From assembly GCA_963739085.1 (NCBI GenBank), contig CAVTZA010000012.1, forward strand, positions 358,000 to 421,999: 64,000 nt of DNA. Reading direction: 5' to 3'. Each line of letters starts with the position of its first letter. Positions within the stretch are counted from its first letter, which is position 1. This document shows, piece after piece, positions 8,362 to 17,593 of this stretch. A program made the translations under genes and the position numbers. The DNA comes from DATFQE01 sp963739085. GTDB lineage: Bacteria > Actinomycetota > Thermoleophilia > Gaiellales > Gaiellaceae. Below the pieces are notes generated by a model. The model saw only the letters and a program-made list of their open reading frames with translations, had not been told where the DNA came from and did not search any database.

Positions 8362-10179
8362 CTACTTGACGGCCATGAAGGTCACGTCCGGGCTGCCGCC
8401 GTTCCACAGCTCGGCAGCCGGCGTGACATGGCTCGAGAACAGCGTGGGGAAGTCCTCCCAGAGCCACGGGATCGCCCCGGCCGTCTTCGTCACTTCCTTG
8501 TCGATCCGGCCCCAGTCGGCGTAGCGCTGGCTCGGGTTGATCACGCGCTTGGCCTGGTCCATCTGCTTGTTGAGGCTCGGAATGTCGAGCAGCGGCCAGT
8601 TGGAGTTGTTCACCGAGGTGATGCTCTGGCCGTTGAACGTCACGTTAAGGATCGCCTGCGGCTCGTGGAAGTCGGGCAGCCACCCGACGTTCGGGCAGAC
8701 GTTCGGCTCGTTCTTCGGGACGCTGCAGAACCGCGTGTACATGGTCGAGTGCGTGACCGAGATCGTCTTCACCCGGAGGCCGATCTTGGCCAGGTCGGCC
8801 GCAACCACCTGGGCGGTGTTGGAGCCCGGCGGCGTGTTGTCGGCGACCATCGTCAGCTGCTTCCCCGTGTACATCCCGCTCGGGTAGCCCGCTGCACGCA
8901 TGAGCGACTTCGCCTTCGCCACGTTGCCGGAGAAGTCCGGGCTCGGGAACGGATCGAAGCCGAGCCCGCCCGACTGGACGAAGCCCTTGTTCCCGAAGCT
9001 CGGGTCGATGAAGTGCGTGGCGATCCGCCCGTCGATGGGCCCGCCGCGCGTCAGGCGCAGGGCGTTGCGGTCGAGCACGTAGGCGACTGCCTCGCGGACG
9101 TCGAGCTTGTTGAACGGCGCCTTGCGAGTGTTCAGCGCGATGTAGCGGCTTCCGCCCGTGGGCGTGAAGACCAGCTGCGAGCGCTGGGCCTTGTTGCTCT
9201 GGATCGACCGCAGCTCGGCCGGCGTGGGCGGCGTGTCGCCGTTCACGTCAGCCGACCCGCTCAGGATCTGACGCGTCATCACGGTCGGATCCTGGAAGCC
9301 CTCCTTGAAGAGGATCTTGTCGGCGTTGGCCGGGCGCCAGCTCGTGCTCGCGTTCCAGTTCGGGTTGCGGACGAGCTCGATCAGCTTGCCCGGCTGGTAG
9401 CCGATGCCGTTGATGTTGCCGGACGCGTTGTTCTTGATCATGTACGGCCCGGTCGCAACCTGGTGCAGCCCGTAGTTCGACAGGGTCTGGTTGTCGTACT
9501 TCCGCGCGTACTCGGCGGGCACCGGGGCAGTGAGGGGCAGCCCGAGCGCGCCCACGAACACACCGAGCGGCTGCTTGAGCTTGAACACGATCGTGGTCGG
9601 GTTCGGGGTCTGGATGCCGCTGATGCTCGGCACCTTCGCGGCGGCCTTCGCCGGCGCCCCGACGAGGTCGCCGAAGTAGGCCTGGACGTAGCCGCCGGCC
9701 ACGCTCGTCGCGAAGCCGCGCTCGATCGCGTACTTGACGTCGCTCGAGGTGACCTCACGGTTCACGGGCGGGCTGAAGCGAACGCCCTTGCGGATGTGCA
9801 CCGTCACGGTCTTGCCGTCCTTCGAGACCTTCGGCATGGCCGACGCGAGGTCGGGAATGGCGTTGACGCTGTTCGGCTTGAAGGCGAGCAGCGGCCGCTG
9901 TGTGGCGTACGTGATCTCGTACGAGAACGAGTAGTACGCCTGGCCCGGGTCGATGTGGTCGACGTCGCCGGCGGACAGCACGGTGATCGTGCCGCCCTTC
10001 TTCGCAGGGTCACTCCCCTTCGCGGCGGCTCCGTAGCTCCGCAGCGAGCCCGACGCGGACGTCGTGGTCGTGCCCGTGCTCGAGCTTGCGCTCGAGTCGG
10101 AGCCGGAGCCGCAACCGGCGGCTGCCAGGCCGAGGAAGGTGACGAGCACCGCGGCCGCGGCCGCGGACATGGTTTTCAT
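8362..10179 (-). CDS. Extracellular substrate-binding lipoprotein, SBP family 5 (Opp/Dpp type)
   Basis: A 605-residue solute-binding lipoprotein. The signal peptide ends with a lipobox (LAAAGC, Cys23), followed by a Ser/Thr-rich linker. The body is of the SBP_bac_5 class (DGKTVTVHIRKGVRFSPP, SSDVKYAIERGF, TGPYMIK). I chose ATG 10179 because AAAGGAGAA sits directly before it. Family-5 proteins bind peptides, and some bind cello- or manno-oligosaccharides; the GH3 enzyme in the same operon favours a sugar ligand. That assignment is inference. Confidence 0.88.
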   Translation of the reverse strand: MKTMSAAAAAVLVTFLGLAAAGCGSGSDSSASSSTGTTTTSASGSLRSYGAAAKGSDPAKKGGTITVLSAGDVDHIDPGQAYYSFSYEITYATQRPLLAFKPNSVNAIPDLASAMPKVSKDGKTVTVHIRKGVRFSPPVNREVTSSDVKYAIERGFATSVAGGYVQAYFGDLVGAPAKAAAKVPSISGIQTPNPTTIVFKLKQPLGVFVGALGLPLTAPVPAEYARKYDNQTLSNYGLHQVATGPYMIKNNASGNINGIGYQPGKLIELVRNPNWNASTSWRPANADKILFKEGFQDPTVMTRQILSGSADVNGDTPPTPAELRSIQSNKAQRSQLVFTPTGGSRYIALNTRKAPFNKLDVREAVAYVLDRNALRLTRGGPIDGRIATHFIDPSFGNKGFVQSGGLGFDPFPSPDFSGNVAKAKSLMRAAGYPSGMYTGKQLTMVADNTPPGSNTAQVVAADLAKIGLRVKTISVTHSTMYTRFCSVPKNEPNVCPNVGWLPDFHEPQAILNVTFNGQSITSVNNSNWPLLDIPSLNKQMDQAKRVINPSQRYADWGRIDKEVTKTAGAIPWLWEDFPTLFSSHVTPAAELWNGGSPDVTFMAVK

Positions 10180-10214
10180 TGGTTCTCCTTTCCGATGCGC
10201 GTTGCGGCCATCGT

Positions 10215-11204
10215 TCAGGCCGCCATGCGCGGGTCGAGGGCGTCGCGGACGCCGTCTCCGACGAGGTTGAAAGCCAGCACGGTGAGGAGGAGGGCGGCCC
10301 CCGGGAACGCGAAGAACCACCAGGCCGTGTTGAAGATCGGGGTGGCCTCGGCGATCATCTCGCCCCAGCTCGCCTGGGGCGGGTTGATGCCGACGCCGAG
10401 GTACGAAAGCGCCGCCTCGAGCAGGATGTTCTGCGGAATCAGCAGCGTCGTCACGACGACGATCGGCGCGACGAGGTTGGGCAGGATCTCGCGGAAGAGG
10501 ATCGCCGCGTCGCTCGCGCCGACGGCGCGCGCCGCCTCCACGAACTCCTTCTCGCGGAGCGAGAGCACCTGGCCACGGATGAGGCGGCCGACGTACGTCC
10601 AGTTGATGATCACGATCGCCGCGACCACCGTCGACAGGCCCGGCTTGATCAGGCCGCGGACGCAGCCGTTCCCGAGCGAACAGGCCGACGCGATCCCGAG
10701 CGCCAGCAGGAGGACGGGAAAGGCGAGCGTGACGTCGATCACGCGCGAGATGAGCGTGTCGGTTACGCCGCGGTAATACCCGGCGAGCAACCCGAAGATC
10801 ACGCCGGTGATCACCGCGAGCGTGGTTGCGAAGAGCGCGACCTCGAGCGAGACCCGCGCGCCGTAGAGCACGCGCGAGAACACGTCCTCACCGACGGTGT
10901 CGACGCCGAACAGGAAGCGCGAGGACGGGCCCGTGGGCGTCCCGTACTGCTGATCGAGGGCCGCCGGGTACTGCGCGTTCGGCGGGTGGGCGATTGCCTT
11001 GACGATCACCGGCGCCAGGAGCGCCAGCAGGATCTCCACGACGATGAACACCATCGCGGCGACCGCGAGCTTGTCCCGCCGGAACTGCTCGAAGAAGAGC
11101 TGCCAGGGCGTCCGGCCGGCGACAGCGCCGCTCCCGCGCGGCGCGGGAGCGGCGACGTCCCCTGGAGCCGTGCCGGGGGTGGGTGAGACGAGGAGATCGG
11201 ACAT
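10215..11204 (-). CDS. ABC transporter permease (OppC/DppC type)
   Basis: A 329-residue second permease and the first gene of the importer operon. The N-terminal ~30 residues are Pro/Gly-rich. The OppC_N segment follows (WQLFFEQFRRDKLAVAAMVF), then the membrane domain with the EAA loop (KEFVEAARAVGASDAAILFR) and the C-terminal DPRMAA end typical of OppC. Putting the permease upstream of the binding protein is a less usual gene order than binding protein first. The 129 bp upstream should hold the operon promoter; I see no clear -35/-10 pair there. Confidence 0.9.
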   Translation of the reverse strand: MSDLLVSPTPGTAPGDVAAPAPRGSGAVAGRTPWQLFFEQFRRDKLAVAAMVFIVVEILLALLAPVIVKAIAHPPNAQYPAALDQQYGTPTGPSSRFLFGVDTVGEDVFSRVLYGARVSLEVALFATTLAVITGVIFGLLAGYYRGVTDTLISRVIDVTLAFPVLLLALGIASACSLGNGCVRGLIKPGLSTVVAAIVIINWTYVGRLIRGQVLSLREKEFVEAARAVGASDAAILFREILPNLVAPIVVVTTLLIPQNILLEAALSYLGVGINPPQASWGEMIAEATPIFNTAWWFFAFPGAALLLTVLAFNLVGDGVRDALDPRMAA

Positions 11205-11333
11205 CGGCTCTCATCGGTTCAGGGTGCTCATCCGGCGGCGGTTGGGTCATCGTGCGGACGGAGGATCCGTACGCCGCTTTTGGGGGACGCGGAGTAGGAG
11301 ACCGAGCGGTCCTCCGGTTCAGCCTTTCGGCGT

Positions 11334-12182
11334 CTAACTTCGCTGAGCTGCGTGGCCGAGCCGGGGCAGCAGCCGCCGGTGGGGCCGGCCTTCCTCCGGT
11401 CCTGCCTCCCAGCGGAAGCGGCGGACCGCGACCGCCAGGCCGACGACGCCCCAGGCGGCGATCTCGGCGAGGTCGCCGAACGCGAAGCCGCTGCCCGTGG
11501 TGTACGGGCTGAAGCAGGCCGTGAACGCCTCGACCAGGTGGCTGAGCGGGAAGATGTGGGCGACCCTCACGACCCAGTCCGGCGCATTCGTGAGCGGGAA
11601 GAAGACGCCCGACAGGAAGAGCAGCGGGAACAGGGTCAGGTTCGAGATCGCGGGAGCGGTGTCCGCGCGGCGCACGAAGGTCGAGACCGCGAGCCCGATC
11701 GCGGCCAGGCAGGCGGCGCCGAGGAACGCAGTGACGATCGCGGCCGGGAGGAGGCTCGGATAGATGTGGACGCCGAACGCCGGCACGGACACGACGATCA
11801 TCAGCGCCGCGCCGGCGACACCCATGACGACGACCGAGACGAGCCAGGCGGCCAGGTAGGTCCAGGGGCTCAGCGGCGTCCCGCGAACGCGCTTGAGGAT
11901 CCCCAGCTCGCGGGCACTGGCCAGGCCGAAGATCGGCACCGTGTAGCACGACACTGCCAGCGCGTAGATCCCGATCGAAGGCGCGAAGTACTGGGCATAG
12001 TCGACCTTCCCTCCCGGCACGCTCACCTGGGTGCCGCGGCTGGTCGCGTTCAGCAGCGCGAGCAGGACGAGCGGGAAGATCAGCGCGAAGAACGCGGCCC
12101 GCGGCGTGCGCCGGATGATGACCAGGCGGGCGCGCACCCAGTGGGCGAGCAGTTGGAGCTCCGAGCGGCTAGGCCGCCTCAC
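11334..12182 (-). CDS. ABC-2 type transporter permease
   Basis: A 282-residue membrane protein with about six helices, typical of ABC-2 exporters of the DrrB/NodJ kind (PLVLLALLNATSRGT near the N-terminus, LFPLLFLSGVFFPLTNAP towards the end). The C-terminal ~30 residues are Arg-rich and cytosolic. It starts with GTG 12182, overlapping the end of the ATPase gene. With that ATPase it forms a two-component exporter whose substrate is unknown; drugs or lipids are common in this family. Confidence 0.85.
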   Translation of the reverse strand: MRRPSRSELQLLAHWVRARLVIIRRTPRAAFFALIFPLVLLALLNATSRGTQVSVPGGKVDYAQYFAPSIGIYALAVSCYTVPIFGLASARELGILKRVRGTPLSPWTYLAAWLVSVVVMGVAGAALMIVVSVPAFGVHIYPSLLPAAIVTAFLGAACLAAIGLAVSTFVRRADTAPAISNLTLFPLLFLSGVFFPLTNAPDWVVRVAHIFPLSHLVEAFTACFSPYTTGSGFAFGDLAEIAAWGVVGLAVAVRRFRWEAGPEEGRPHRRLLPRLGHAAQRS

Positions 12183-13092
12183 GGCGCCTCTCGTCGGTCA
12201 GCTCGAGGTAGACGTCCTCGAGCGACGGGCGGGTGACCGTGAGGCCGTCCAGCTCTTCGCCGCGGTCGGAGGCCCAGATCACGAGCTCGCGCAGGTCCCG
12301 GGTCGGCGCTCGGGTGCGGAACGTGAGCCGGCCGTCGGCCTGCTCGAGGGCGACGTCGCCCGGGATGGGCAGCTCGCCGACGTCGACGCCGTCGGGCCGG
12401 CGGAAGGTGACGACGGCGAGCCCGTGCTCGCGGCCGGCCAGGGTCGACGGGTCGCCCTCGGCGACGATCCGGCCCGCGGCGATCACGGCGACGCGATCGG
12501 CGAGCCGCTGGGCCTCCTCCATGTAGTGCGTGGTCAGCAGGATCGTCTTGCGGAGGGAGCGCAGGCCGTCGACCAGCTCCCAGGCGCGTCGCCGCGCGGA
12601 GGGGTCGAAGCCGGTCGTGGGCTCGTCGAGAAAGATCAGCTCGGGGTCGCCGGCGATCCCCACGGCCAGGTCGAGCCTGCGCTTCTGCCCGCCCGAGAGC
12701 GTCTCCACCCGGGCGTTTCGCTTCTCCTGGAGCCCGACGAGCTCGACGACCTCGTCGACCGGGCGCGGCCGTGGGTACGCGGCGCTGTACAGCGCGACGA
12801 CCTCGCGGACGGTGAGCACAGGCTCGAGCCCGCCCTCCTGCGGGACGATGCCGATGCGCTCGCGCAGCTCGCGCGGCCGCAGGCCGGGGTCGAAGCCGAG
12901 CACGTCGACGTCGCCGCCGCTGCGGGCGCGATGTCCCTCGAGGATCTCGACGACGGTCGTCTTCCCGGCCCCGTTGGGCCCGAGCAGGCCGAAGACCTCG
13001 CCCCTGTCGATCGTCAGGTCGATCCCCGCGACCGCCTCCAGCGACTCGTATGCCTTCCGGAGGCCGCGAGCCCTGACGACGGGGCGGCTCAC
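12169..13092 (-). CDS. ABC-2 exporter ATP-binding protein (DrrA-like)
   Basis: A 307-residue ATPase. Walker A is GPNGAGKTT, the signature is LSGGQKRR, Walker B is LIFLDEPTTGFDP, and the H-loop region is LTTHYMEEAQRL. A ~80-residue C-terminal extension ends LEDVYLELT, as in DrrA/CcmA-type exporters. Its GTG start (13092) overlaps the TGA of the sigma factor gene, and its end overlaps the permease start, so all three genes are co-translated. Confidence 0.9.
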   Translation of the reverse strand: MSRPVVRARGLRKAYESLEAVAGIDLTIDRGEVFGLLGPNGAGKTTVVEILEGHRARSGGDVDVLGFDPGLRPRELRERIGIVPQEGGLEPVLTVREVVALYSAAYPRPRPVDEVVELVGLQEKRNARVETLSGGQKRRLDLAVGIAGDPELIFLDEPTTGFDPSARRRAWELVDGLRSLRKTILLTTHYMEEAQRLADRVAVIAAGRIVAEGDPSTLAGREHGLAVVTFRRPDGVDVGELPIPGDVALEQADGRLTFRTRAPTRDLRELVIWASDRGEELDGLTVTRPSLEDVYLELTDERRREAA

Positions 13093-13955
13093 GCCGCGAG
13101 TGCCGCGTGCATCCGCGCGAGCGCCTGAGCTTCCAGCTGGCGCACGCGCTCCCGGGTCAGATCGAGCTCGCGCCCGATCGCCTCCAGCGTCCAGGGATCG
13201 CCCTGGAACCCGAAGCGCAGCTCCAGGATCCGGCGCTCGCGCTCGGGCAGGTCCTCGAGGGCGCGCCGCACTCCTTCGCGGCGAAGTGCTTCTTCCGCCT
13301 CGTCCAGGGGGTCGACGGCCTCTTCGTCGGGCAGCAGCTCGCCCAGCTCGCTCTCCTCATCGGCGCCGGTGCGCTGGTTCAGCGAGAGGGCGGTGCGAGC
13401 GGCGCCGAGCGCCTCGAGCACGTGCCGCTTCGGGATCCCGGTCGCCTCGGCGAGCTCGTCGGGCGTCGGCTCCCTGCCCAGCTCGGTCTCGAGCATGCGG
13501 GCGGCGCGTGCCAGCTTCTGCCTGCGCTCGACGACGTGTACGGGCACGCGGATGGTGTGCGCGTGGTTGGCGACCGCGCGCTGCACCGACTGGCGGATCC
13601 ACCACGTGGCATAGGTCGAGAACTTGAACCCTCGGCGCCAGTCGAACTTCTCGACCGCCCGGTTGAGGCCCAGCGCGCCCTCCTGGATCAGGTCCAGGAA
13701 CGGCACCGACAGGCCTCGGTAGTCCTTCGCGATCGAGACGACCAGGCGCAGGTTCGCCTCGATCATCCTCCGCTTCGCGACCGGGTCGCCGCGCTCGATG
13801 CGCTTCGCGAGCACGACCTCCTCGGACGCGGTCAGCAGCCGATGCCGGCCGATGCCGGCGAGGAAGAGCTGCAGCGTGTCCGACTCGCCCGCCGGCTCGC
13901 GGTGCGACTCCTCTGCGAGAGCCGCGCTCGAGATCGTCGATCGGCGGTAGGGCAT
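13089..13955 (-). CDS. Group-2 RNA polymerase sigma-70 factor
   Basis: A 288-residue sigma factor. Region 1.2 is DTLQLFLAGIGRHRLLTASEE, where a short acidic leader meets the core. Region 2 has LRLVVSIAKDYRG, LDLIQEGALGL and the -10 binding helix KFSTYATWWIRQ. Region 3 and region 4 (LPERERRILELRFGF and TRERVRQLEAQAL) complete it. There is no long N-terminal region 1.1, so this is a non-essential principal-like factor rather than RpoD itself. ATG 13955 (MPYRRSTISS) is chosen because residues upstream are Arg-rich and unlike the family. It is coupled to an ABC exporter, suggesting that the exporter is induced together with its own sigma factor. Confidence 0.88.
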   Translation of the reverse strand: MPYRRSTISSAALAEESHREPAGESDTLQLFLAGIGRHRLLTASEEVVLAKRIERGDPVAKRRMIEANLRLVVSIAKDYRGLSVPFLDLIQEGALGLNRAVEKFDWRRGFKFSTYATWWIRQSVQRAVANHAHTIRVPVHVVERRQKLARAARMLETELGREPTPDELAEATGIPKRHVLEALGAARTALSLNQRTGADEESELGELLPDEEAVDPLDEAEEALRREGVRRALEDLPERERRILELRFGFQGDPWTLEAIGRELDLTRERVRQLEAQALARMHAALAA

Positions 13956-14173
13956 GACCGTGCCAAGTCTGGTACGGACAGTGCTCCGGTTTGATCGACC
14001 GGCGGGAGGATCGTCGCGTCGACCGTGTCCGCCGATCGGACGAGTTCGTACTCCTCCCAATCGCCGGCGATCGGCTGAGCCTCCCGCCGCCGACACGCGA
14101 GACTCAACCCGACGATCGTCCGAGCGGACGATGCTCAGCGGGTGCGGCGCCCGGCACGCTGGATGCCAGCGCC

Positions 14174-14569
14174 ATGTCCGACACCAGGTCAGCCGCGACG
14201 ACCTCATCACCGACCCACCAATCGCCTCCGAGCGCCGAGCAGCTGCTCAACCGAGCTGCCGAGCTGATCGCCTCGGGGTGGTCGCAGAACGCGCTCGCGC
14301 GCGACGACCGCGGCCGCCAGGTCGAGCCGTGGAGCGAGCAGGCCCGCCGCTGGTCGCCGCTGGGAGCGCTCACCCGCGTCTGGCACGACGGCCGCGGCGA
14401 CGAGCTCGAGGTCTTCGAGGCCGCCTACGCGGCGCTGGCCATCGCCACGGGCGGCCGGCCGGAGGAATGGAACGACGCCCGCTGGCGCTCGAAGCGCCAC
14501 GTCCTCAGGGCGTTCTCCCGCGCGCGCGACTACCTGCCGGGGGTCTGGCAGCACCTGGACGCGGGTTAA
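14174..14569 (+). CDS. DUF6197 family protein
   Basis: A 131-residue soluble protein starting at ATG 14174. It matches the pattern of the actinobacterial DUF6197 proteins: an early LLNRAAELIASGWSQNALAR helix pair, a central WSPLGALTRVW and a late W-rich end (YLPGVWQHLDAG). The function of the family is unknown. It is divergent from the sigma factor gene, with about 218 bp between the two starts, and convergent with the next gene, so it is transcribed alone. Confidence 0.7.
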   Translation: MSDTRSAATTSSPTHQSPPSAEQLLNRAAELIASGWSQNALARDDRGRQVEPWSEQARRWSPLGALTRVWHDGRGDELEVFEAAYAALAIATGGRPEEWNDARWRSKRHVLRAFSRARDYLPGVWQHLDAG

Positions 14570-14578
14570 GCCCCGCCG

Positions 14579-15196
14579 CTACAGGCCCGCGGGGAATGCG
14601 TAGCTCGCAGGCAGCGGCCGCGCGAGCTGCTTCGGCGTCCCGTACGCCAGGACGATCTCCTGGTGCGGCGCGAGCACGATCTTGCCGGGATCGCCGTCGA
14701 CGGGCTTCCCGTCCACGAAGGCCTTCAGCTCCTTCCCGCCGCCGGCGGTGTAGCCGCCGAGGTGCGACGCGTCGAGCCGCACGCCCCACACGCCGAAGAA
14801 CTCGCCGAGCGTGAACTTGCGGACGGTCGGAGACTCGACGTGCATGACGCCGCTCTCGTCGTGCGTGTGCAGCGGCGAGATGAACCGGTAGTCCGGGTCG
14901 ATGCCGATCCCGGCCGGGACGACCACATGCTTGCCGTCGACGAAGATGTCGAGGTGCTGGTGGATGTGGAGGGCCGTTCCCTCGACTCCGAGCGCCGGCA
15001 GCTTGAGCGCGGCGAGCCGTGCGCCCAGGAGTCCTGCATTCTGCGGCCAGGGCGCCGGGCCGTTCAGCTGGCCCGGGAGGTTCGAGGGCACCGCGGTCGC
15101 GTTGGACGAGCCGGGCTGGCCGAACGCGAACGCGACCGCGGCGAGCGCCACGACGAGCGTGACGCCCGCAAGAACCGCGTAGCGACGCCGGCTCAA
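14579..15196 (-). CDS. Membrane-anchored His-rich protein of unknown function
   Basis: A 205-residue protein with one N-terminal membrane segment (YAVLAGVTLVVALAAVAFAF) and an extracytoplasmic domain. Two clusters stand out: ALHIHQHLDIFVDGK and PLHTHDESGVMHVES, together giving six histidines within about 40 residues. These look like metal ligands, but the family is not one I can name with confidence; similar proteins occur widely in actinobacteria as hypotheticals. The start is TTG 15196. It follows the PAP2 gene on the same strand by about 60 bp. Confidence 0.7.
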   Translation of the reverse strand: MSRRRYAVLAGVTLVVALAAVAFAFGQPGSSNATAVPSNLPGQLNGPAPWPQNAGLLGARLAALKLPALGVEGTALHIHQHLDIFVDGKHVVVPAGIGIDPDYRFISPLHTHDESGVMHVESPTVRKFTLGEFFGVWGVRLDASHLGGYTAGGGKELKAFVDGKPVDGDPGKIVLAPHQEIVLAYGTPKQLARPLPASYAFPAGL

Positions 15197-15256
15197 GGCC
15201 GCTCCGCGGTCCTCACGGGCGCATCGATACGGTCTGCGACGCCGACGCTCACTCTC

Positions 15257-16055
15257 TCAGCGCGATGGTCGCCCCGCGTGCGTCTCCGCAACATCGGTCG
15301 AACGGACGAGGCGGCGGCCCAAGCCGCCGGACGACCGGACGACGGTTCGCTCCAAGCGCGTCACCAGGACGAGGGCGAGGACGGCCACGACGCCCCCGAC
15401 CGCCACGTCGAGGACGTAGTGGTTGGCGGTCGCCACCACCGAGAACGCCATCGCCGCCGGTATGAAAACGGCGAAAACGTAGGCAGCTCGTCGTCGCCCG
15501 GCCTGCCAGACGGCGTATCCGACCAGCAGGCTCCAGCCGAAGTGGAGACTGGGCATGGCCGCGTACCGGTTGGTCAGCCCGAGCGGCTGCATCGTGCGGT
15601 ACCAGCCCGCTCCGCGTCGGATCGTGTCCGTCAGCTGGGGGTCGACCAGGCGCGGCGGCGCCACCGGCAGCAAGGCGAAGAAGGCGAAGCCGATCAGGCC
15701 CGAGACGAAGACCGAGTTCCGCAGCAGCGCGTACTCATCGCGATGGCGTGCGTAGAGCAGCACCGCTGTCCCCGCCAGCACCGGCCAGAAGCCCCAGATG
15801 TAGTCCCAGTTCACGAGCGTCGTCAGCCACCGGTGCGCGAGCACCGGAGATTGCAGTGCGCCCTCCCAGTCGAGGTGGAGCGCGCGCTCGACGTGAAGGA
15901 GCCTCCGCCCGTTCTCGTCGGCCCTGTGGCGACTCCCCTCCGTGAGCACGCGCACGCCGGCGTAGACCAGCGCCGCGAAGAGGATGACCGTGCTCTCGCG
16001 CGCGGCCTCGCGGCTCCAGGAACGGGCACCCGCGCTCGACGCGGAGGCCGATCAC
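15257..16055 (-). CDS. PAP2-superfamily membrane phosphatase / inositolphosphotransferase-like, one frameshift
   Basis: A membrane enzyme of the PAP2 superfamily. Motifs are PVAPPRL, the central MPSLHFGW with the catalytic-region His, and ATANHYVLDVAVG with the second His and Asp. This arrangement resembles the Aur1/Ipt1-like branch, which acts on phospholipid head groups. An uninterrupted frame begins only at GTG 15955 and lacks the first helix. Deleting one G near 16030 joins it to a GTG at 16055 that overlaps the MFS stop codon, adding a good first membrane helix (STVILFAALVYAGVRVL). The repaired protein is 265 residues. Confidence 0.8.
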
Positions 16056-17503
16056 CGGGCCGCGAGGTGGCCGCTCGGCAAGGCAGCCGGTTCCGGCTCG
16101 TGGACGCGCGGCTCACCGGCGTGCGACCGGATCGTCGTCACAGCGACGAGCGCGCCGGCGAAGGCGATCACCGCGGCGACGACGAGCGCGACCGACAGGC
16201 CGTGTACGAACGCCTCCGGGCGAAGCGATCCGCCGAGCTCGTGGGCCATGATCGCGCCCATCAGCGCAATGCCGATCGACCCGCCGACCTGACGGGAGGT
16301 GTTGAGCACCGCCGAGCCGACCCCGGCTTTGTCGACCGGGACGCCGCTCAAGGCGGCCGCCGAGGCGGGCGTCATGACCGAGGGGATGCCGACGCCGCCG
16401 AGGAGCATTCCCGGCACGAGCGCCCAGTAGCTCTCGTGCACGCCGAGCGTCGAGAAGTAGAGGAGCTGCACCCCGACGAGGGTCATGCCCGAAGCCATCA
16501 GCGCCCGCGAGCCGAGCCGGTCGGAGATGCGTCCGGTGATCGGTGCCGTCAGGACGACCAGGAGCGTCAGCGGCAGGAACGCGGCGCCGGCCTGCACGGC
16601 CGAGTAGCCCAGGACGTTCTGCATGTAGAGCGAGACGAAGAAGAAGACCCCGAACATCGCCAGGGTCACGAGCAGCAGGACGCTGTTCGCTCCGGCGAAC
16701 GTGCCGTTCTTGAAGAGCGACAGGTCGAGCATCGGCAGCCGCTGGCGCAGCTCGAGCAGGACGAACGCGACCAGCATGACCGCCGCCAGCGCGAAGGCAC
16801 CGACGATGCGGCCAGAGGTCCAGCCGTGGGTGTTCGCCTCGATCAACGCGTACGTGAGCGAGAACAGCCCTAGACCGGACGTGACCAGCCCGGGCACGTC
16901 GAGCCGTTGCTCCTGCGACGCGTCCTTCGACTCGTCGATCAGCAGCAGGCCGGCCAGGATCGCGACGACGCCGATCGGGACGTTGACGTAGAAGATCGAG
17001 CTCCAGCCTGCATGCTCGGTCAGCAGTCCGCCCACGAGCGGCCCGATCGCGAGTGCGGTTGCGGAGACGCCGACCCAGATGCCGATCGCCGCTCCGCGCT
17101 GTTTCGGCGGGAAGGTGGCGCTGATGATCGAGAGCGTGGCCGGGTTCATCAGCGCGGCCCCCACGCCCTGGACGACGCGCGCGCCGATCAGGAATTCGGC
17201 GCTCGGGGCGAGCGCACAGGCCAGCGACGAGGCGGAGAAGATCGCCAGCCCGACGATGAAGATTCGGCGGCGCCCGAACTGGTCAGCGAGCTTGCCGCCG
17301 GTCAGGAGGAACGCGGCGAACGTCAGTGCATAGCCGGTGACGATCCACTCGAGCTCGGAGAGCTGTGCTCCGAGGTCGCGCTGGATCGTCGGCAGCGCGA
17401 CGTTCACCACGGTGTTGTCCAGCATGATCATGAACAGGCCGAGGCTGACCGCACCGAGCGTCCACCACTTCCTGTTCTCGCTGGTGAAGAGGCGTTGTCT
17501 CAT
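16052..17503 (-). CDS. DHA2-family MFS drug exporter (EmrB/QacA type)
   Basis: A 483-residue transporter with about 14 membrane helices. Family motifs are LDNTVVNVALPTIQRDL in helix 1, GGKLADQFGRRRIF in the loop between helices 2 and 3, and GPLVGGLLTEHAGWSSIFYV in helix 5. It should export drugs or other hydrophobic compounds using the proton gradient. ATG 17503 is supported by AAAGGAGAA upstream. Its stop overlaps the repaired PAP2 start, so the two are coupled. Confidence 0.9.
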   Translation of the reverse strand: MRQRLFTSENRKWWTLGAVSLGLFMIMLDNTVVNVALPTIQRDLGAQLSELEWIVTGYALTFAAFLLTGGKLADQFGRRRIFIVGLAIFSASSLACALAPSAEFLIGARVVQGVGAALMNPATLSIISATFPPKQRGAAIGIWVGVSATALAIGPLVGGLLTEHAGWSSIFYVNVPIGVVAILAGLLLIDESKDASQEQRLDVPGLVTSGLGLFSLTYALIEANTHGWTSGRIVGAFALAAVMLVAFVLLELRQRLPMLDLSLFKNGTFAGANSVLLLVTLAMFGVFFFVSLYMQNVLGYSAVQAGAAFLPLTLLVVLTAPITGRISDRLGSRALMASGMTLVGVQLLYFSTLGVHESYWALVPGMLLGGVGIPSVMTPASAAALSGVPVDKAGVGSAVLNTSRQVGGSIGIALMGAIMAHELGGSLRPEAFVHGLSVALVVAAVIAFAGALVAVTTIRSHAGEPRVHEPEPAALPSGHLAAR

Positions 17504-17541
17504 CCGTTCTCCTTTCGAGCCACGGCCTGGCCGAGAGAGCG

Positions 17542-17573
17542 GCGGAGGCCGGTTGCGGCCCACCGGCCTCCGC
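17542..17573 (-). terminator. Terminator after the PQQ-type propeller gene
   Basis: A perfect 12-bp inverted repeat (gcggaggccggt at 17542-17553 and its complement at 17562-17573) encloses an 8-base loop. It lies 21 bases past the stop of the propeller gene and before the MFS start, so it separates the two transcription units. A small extra hairpin (ggctag/ctagcc) sits on the stop codon itself. Confidence 0.7.
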
Positions 17574-17593
17574 GTCCTTCGGGCTAGCGGCTC

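Noticed and set aside
10029..10179. Longer N-terminus for the substrate-binding protein upstream of 10179
   Set aside because: The extension is Arg-rich and lies before the signal peptide, while ATG 10179 has a strong ribosome binding site.
8428..10776. 782-codon open frame on the plus strand
   Set aside because: It is antisense to the binding protein and permease genes of the Opp-type operon.
14663..16873. 736-codon open frame on the plus strand
   Set aside because: It runs opposite to the His-rich, PAP2 and MFS genes and has shadow-type composition (Arg, Glu, His) with no motif.
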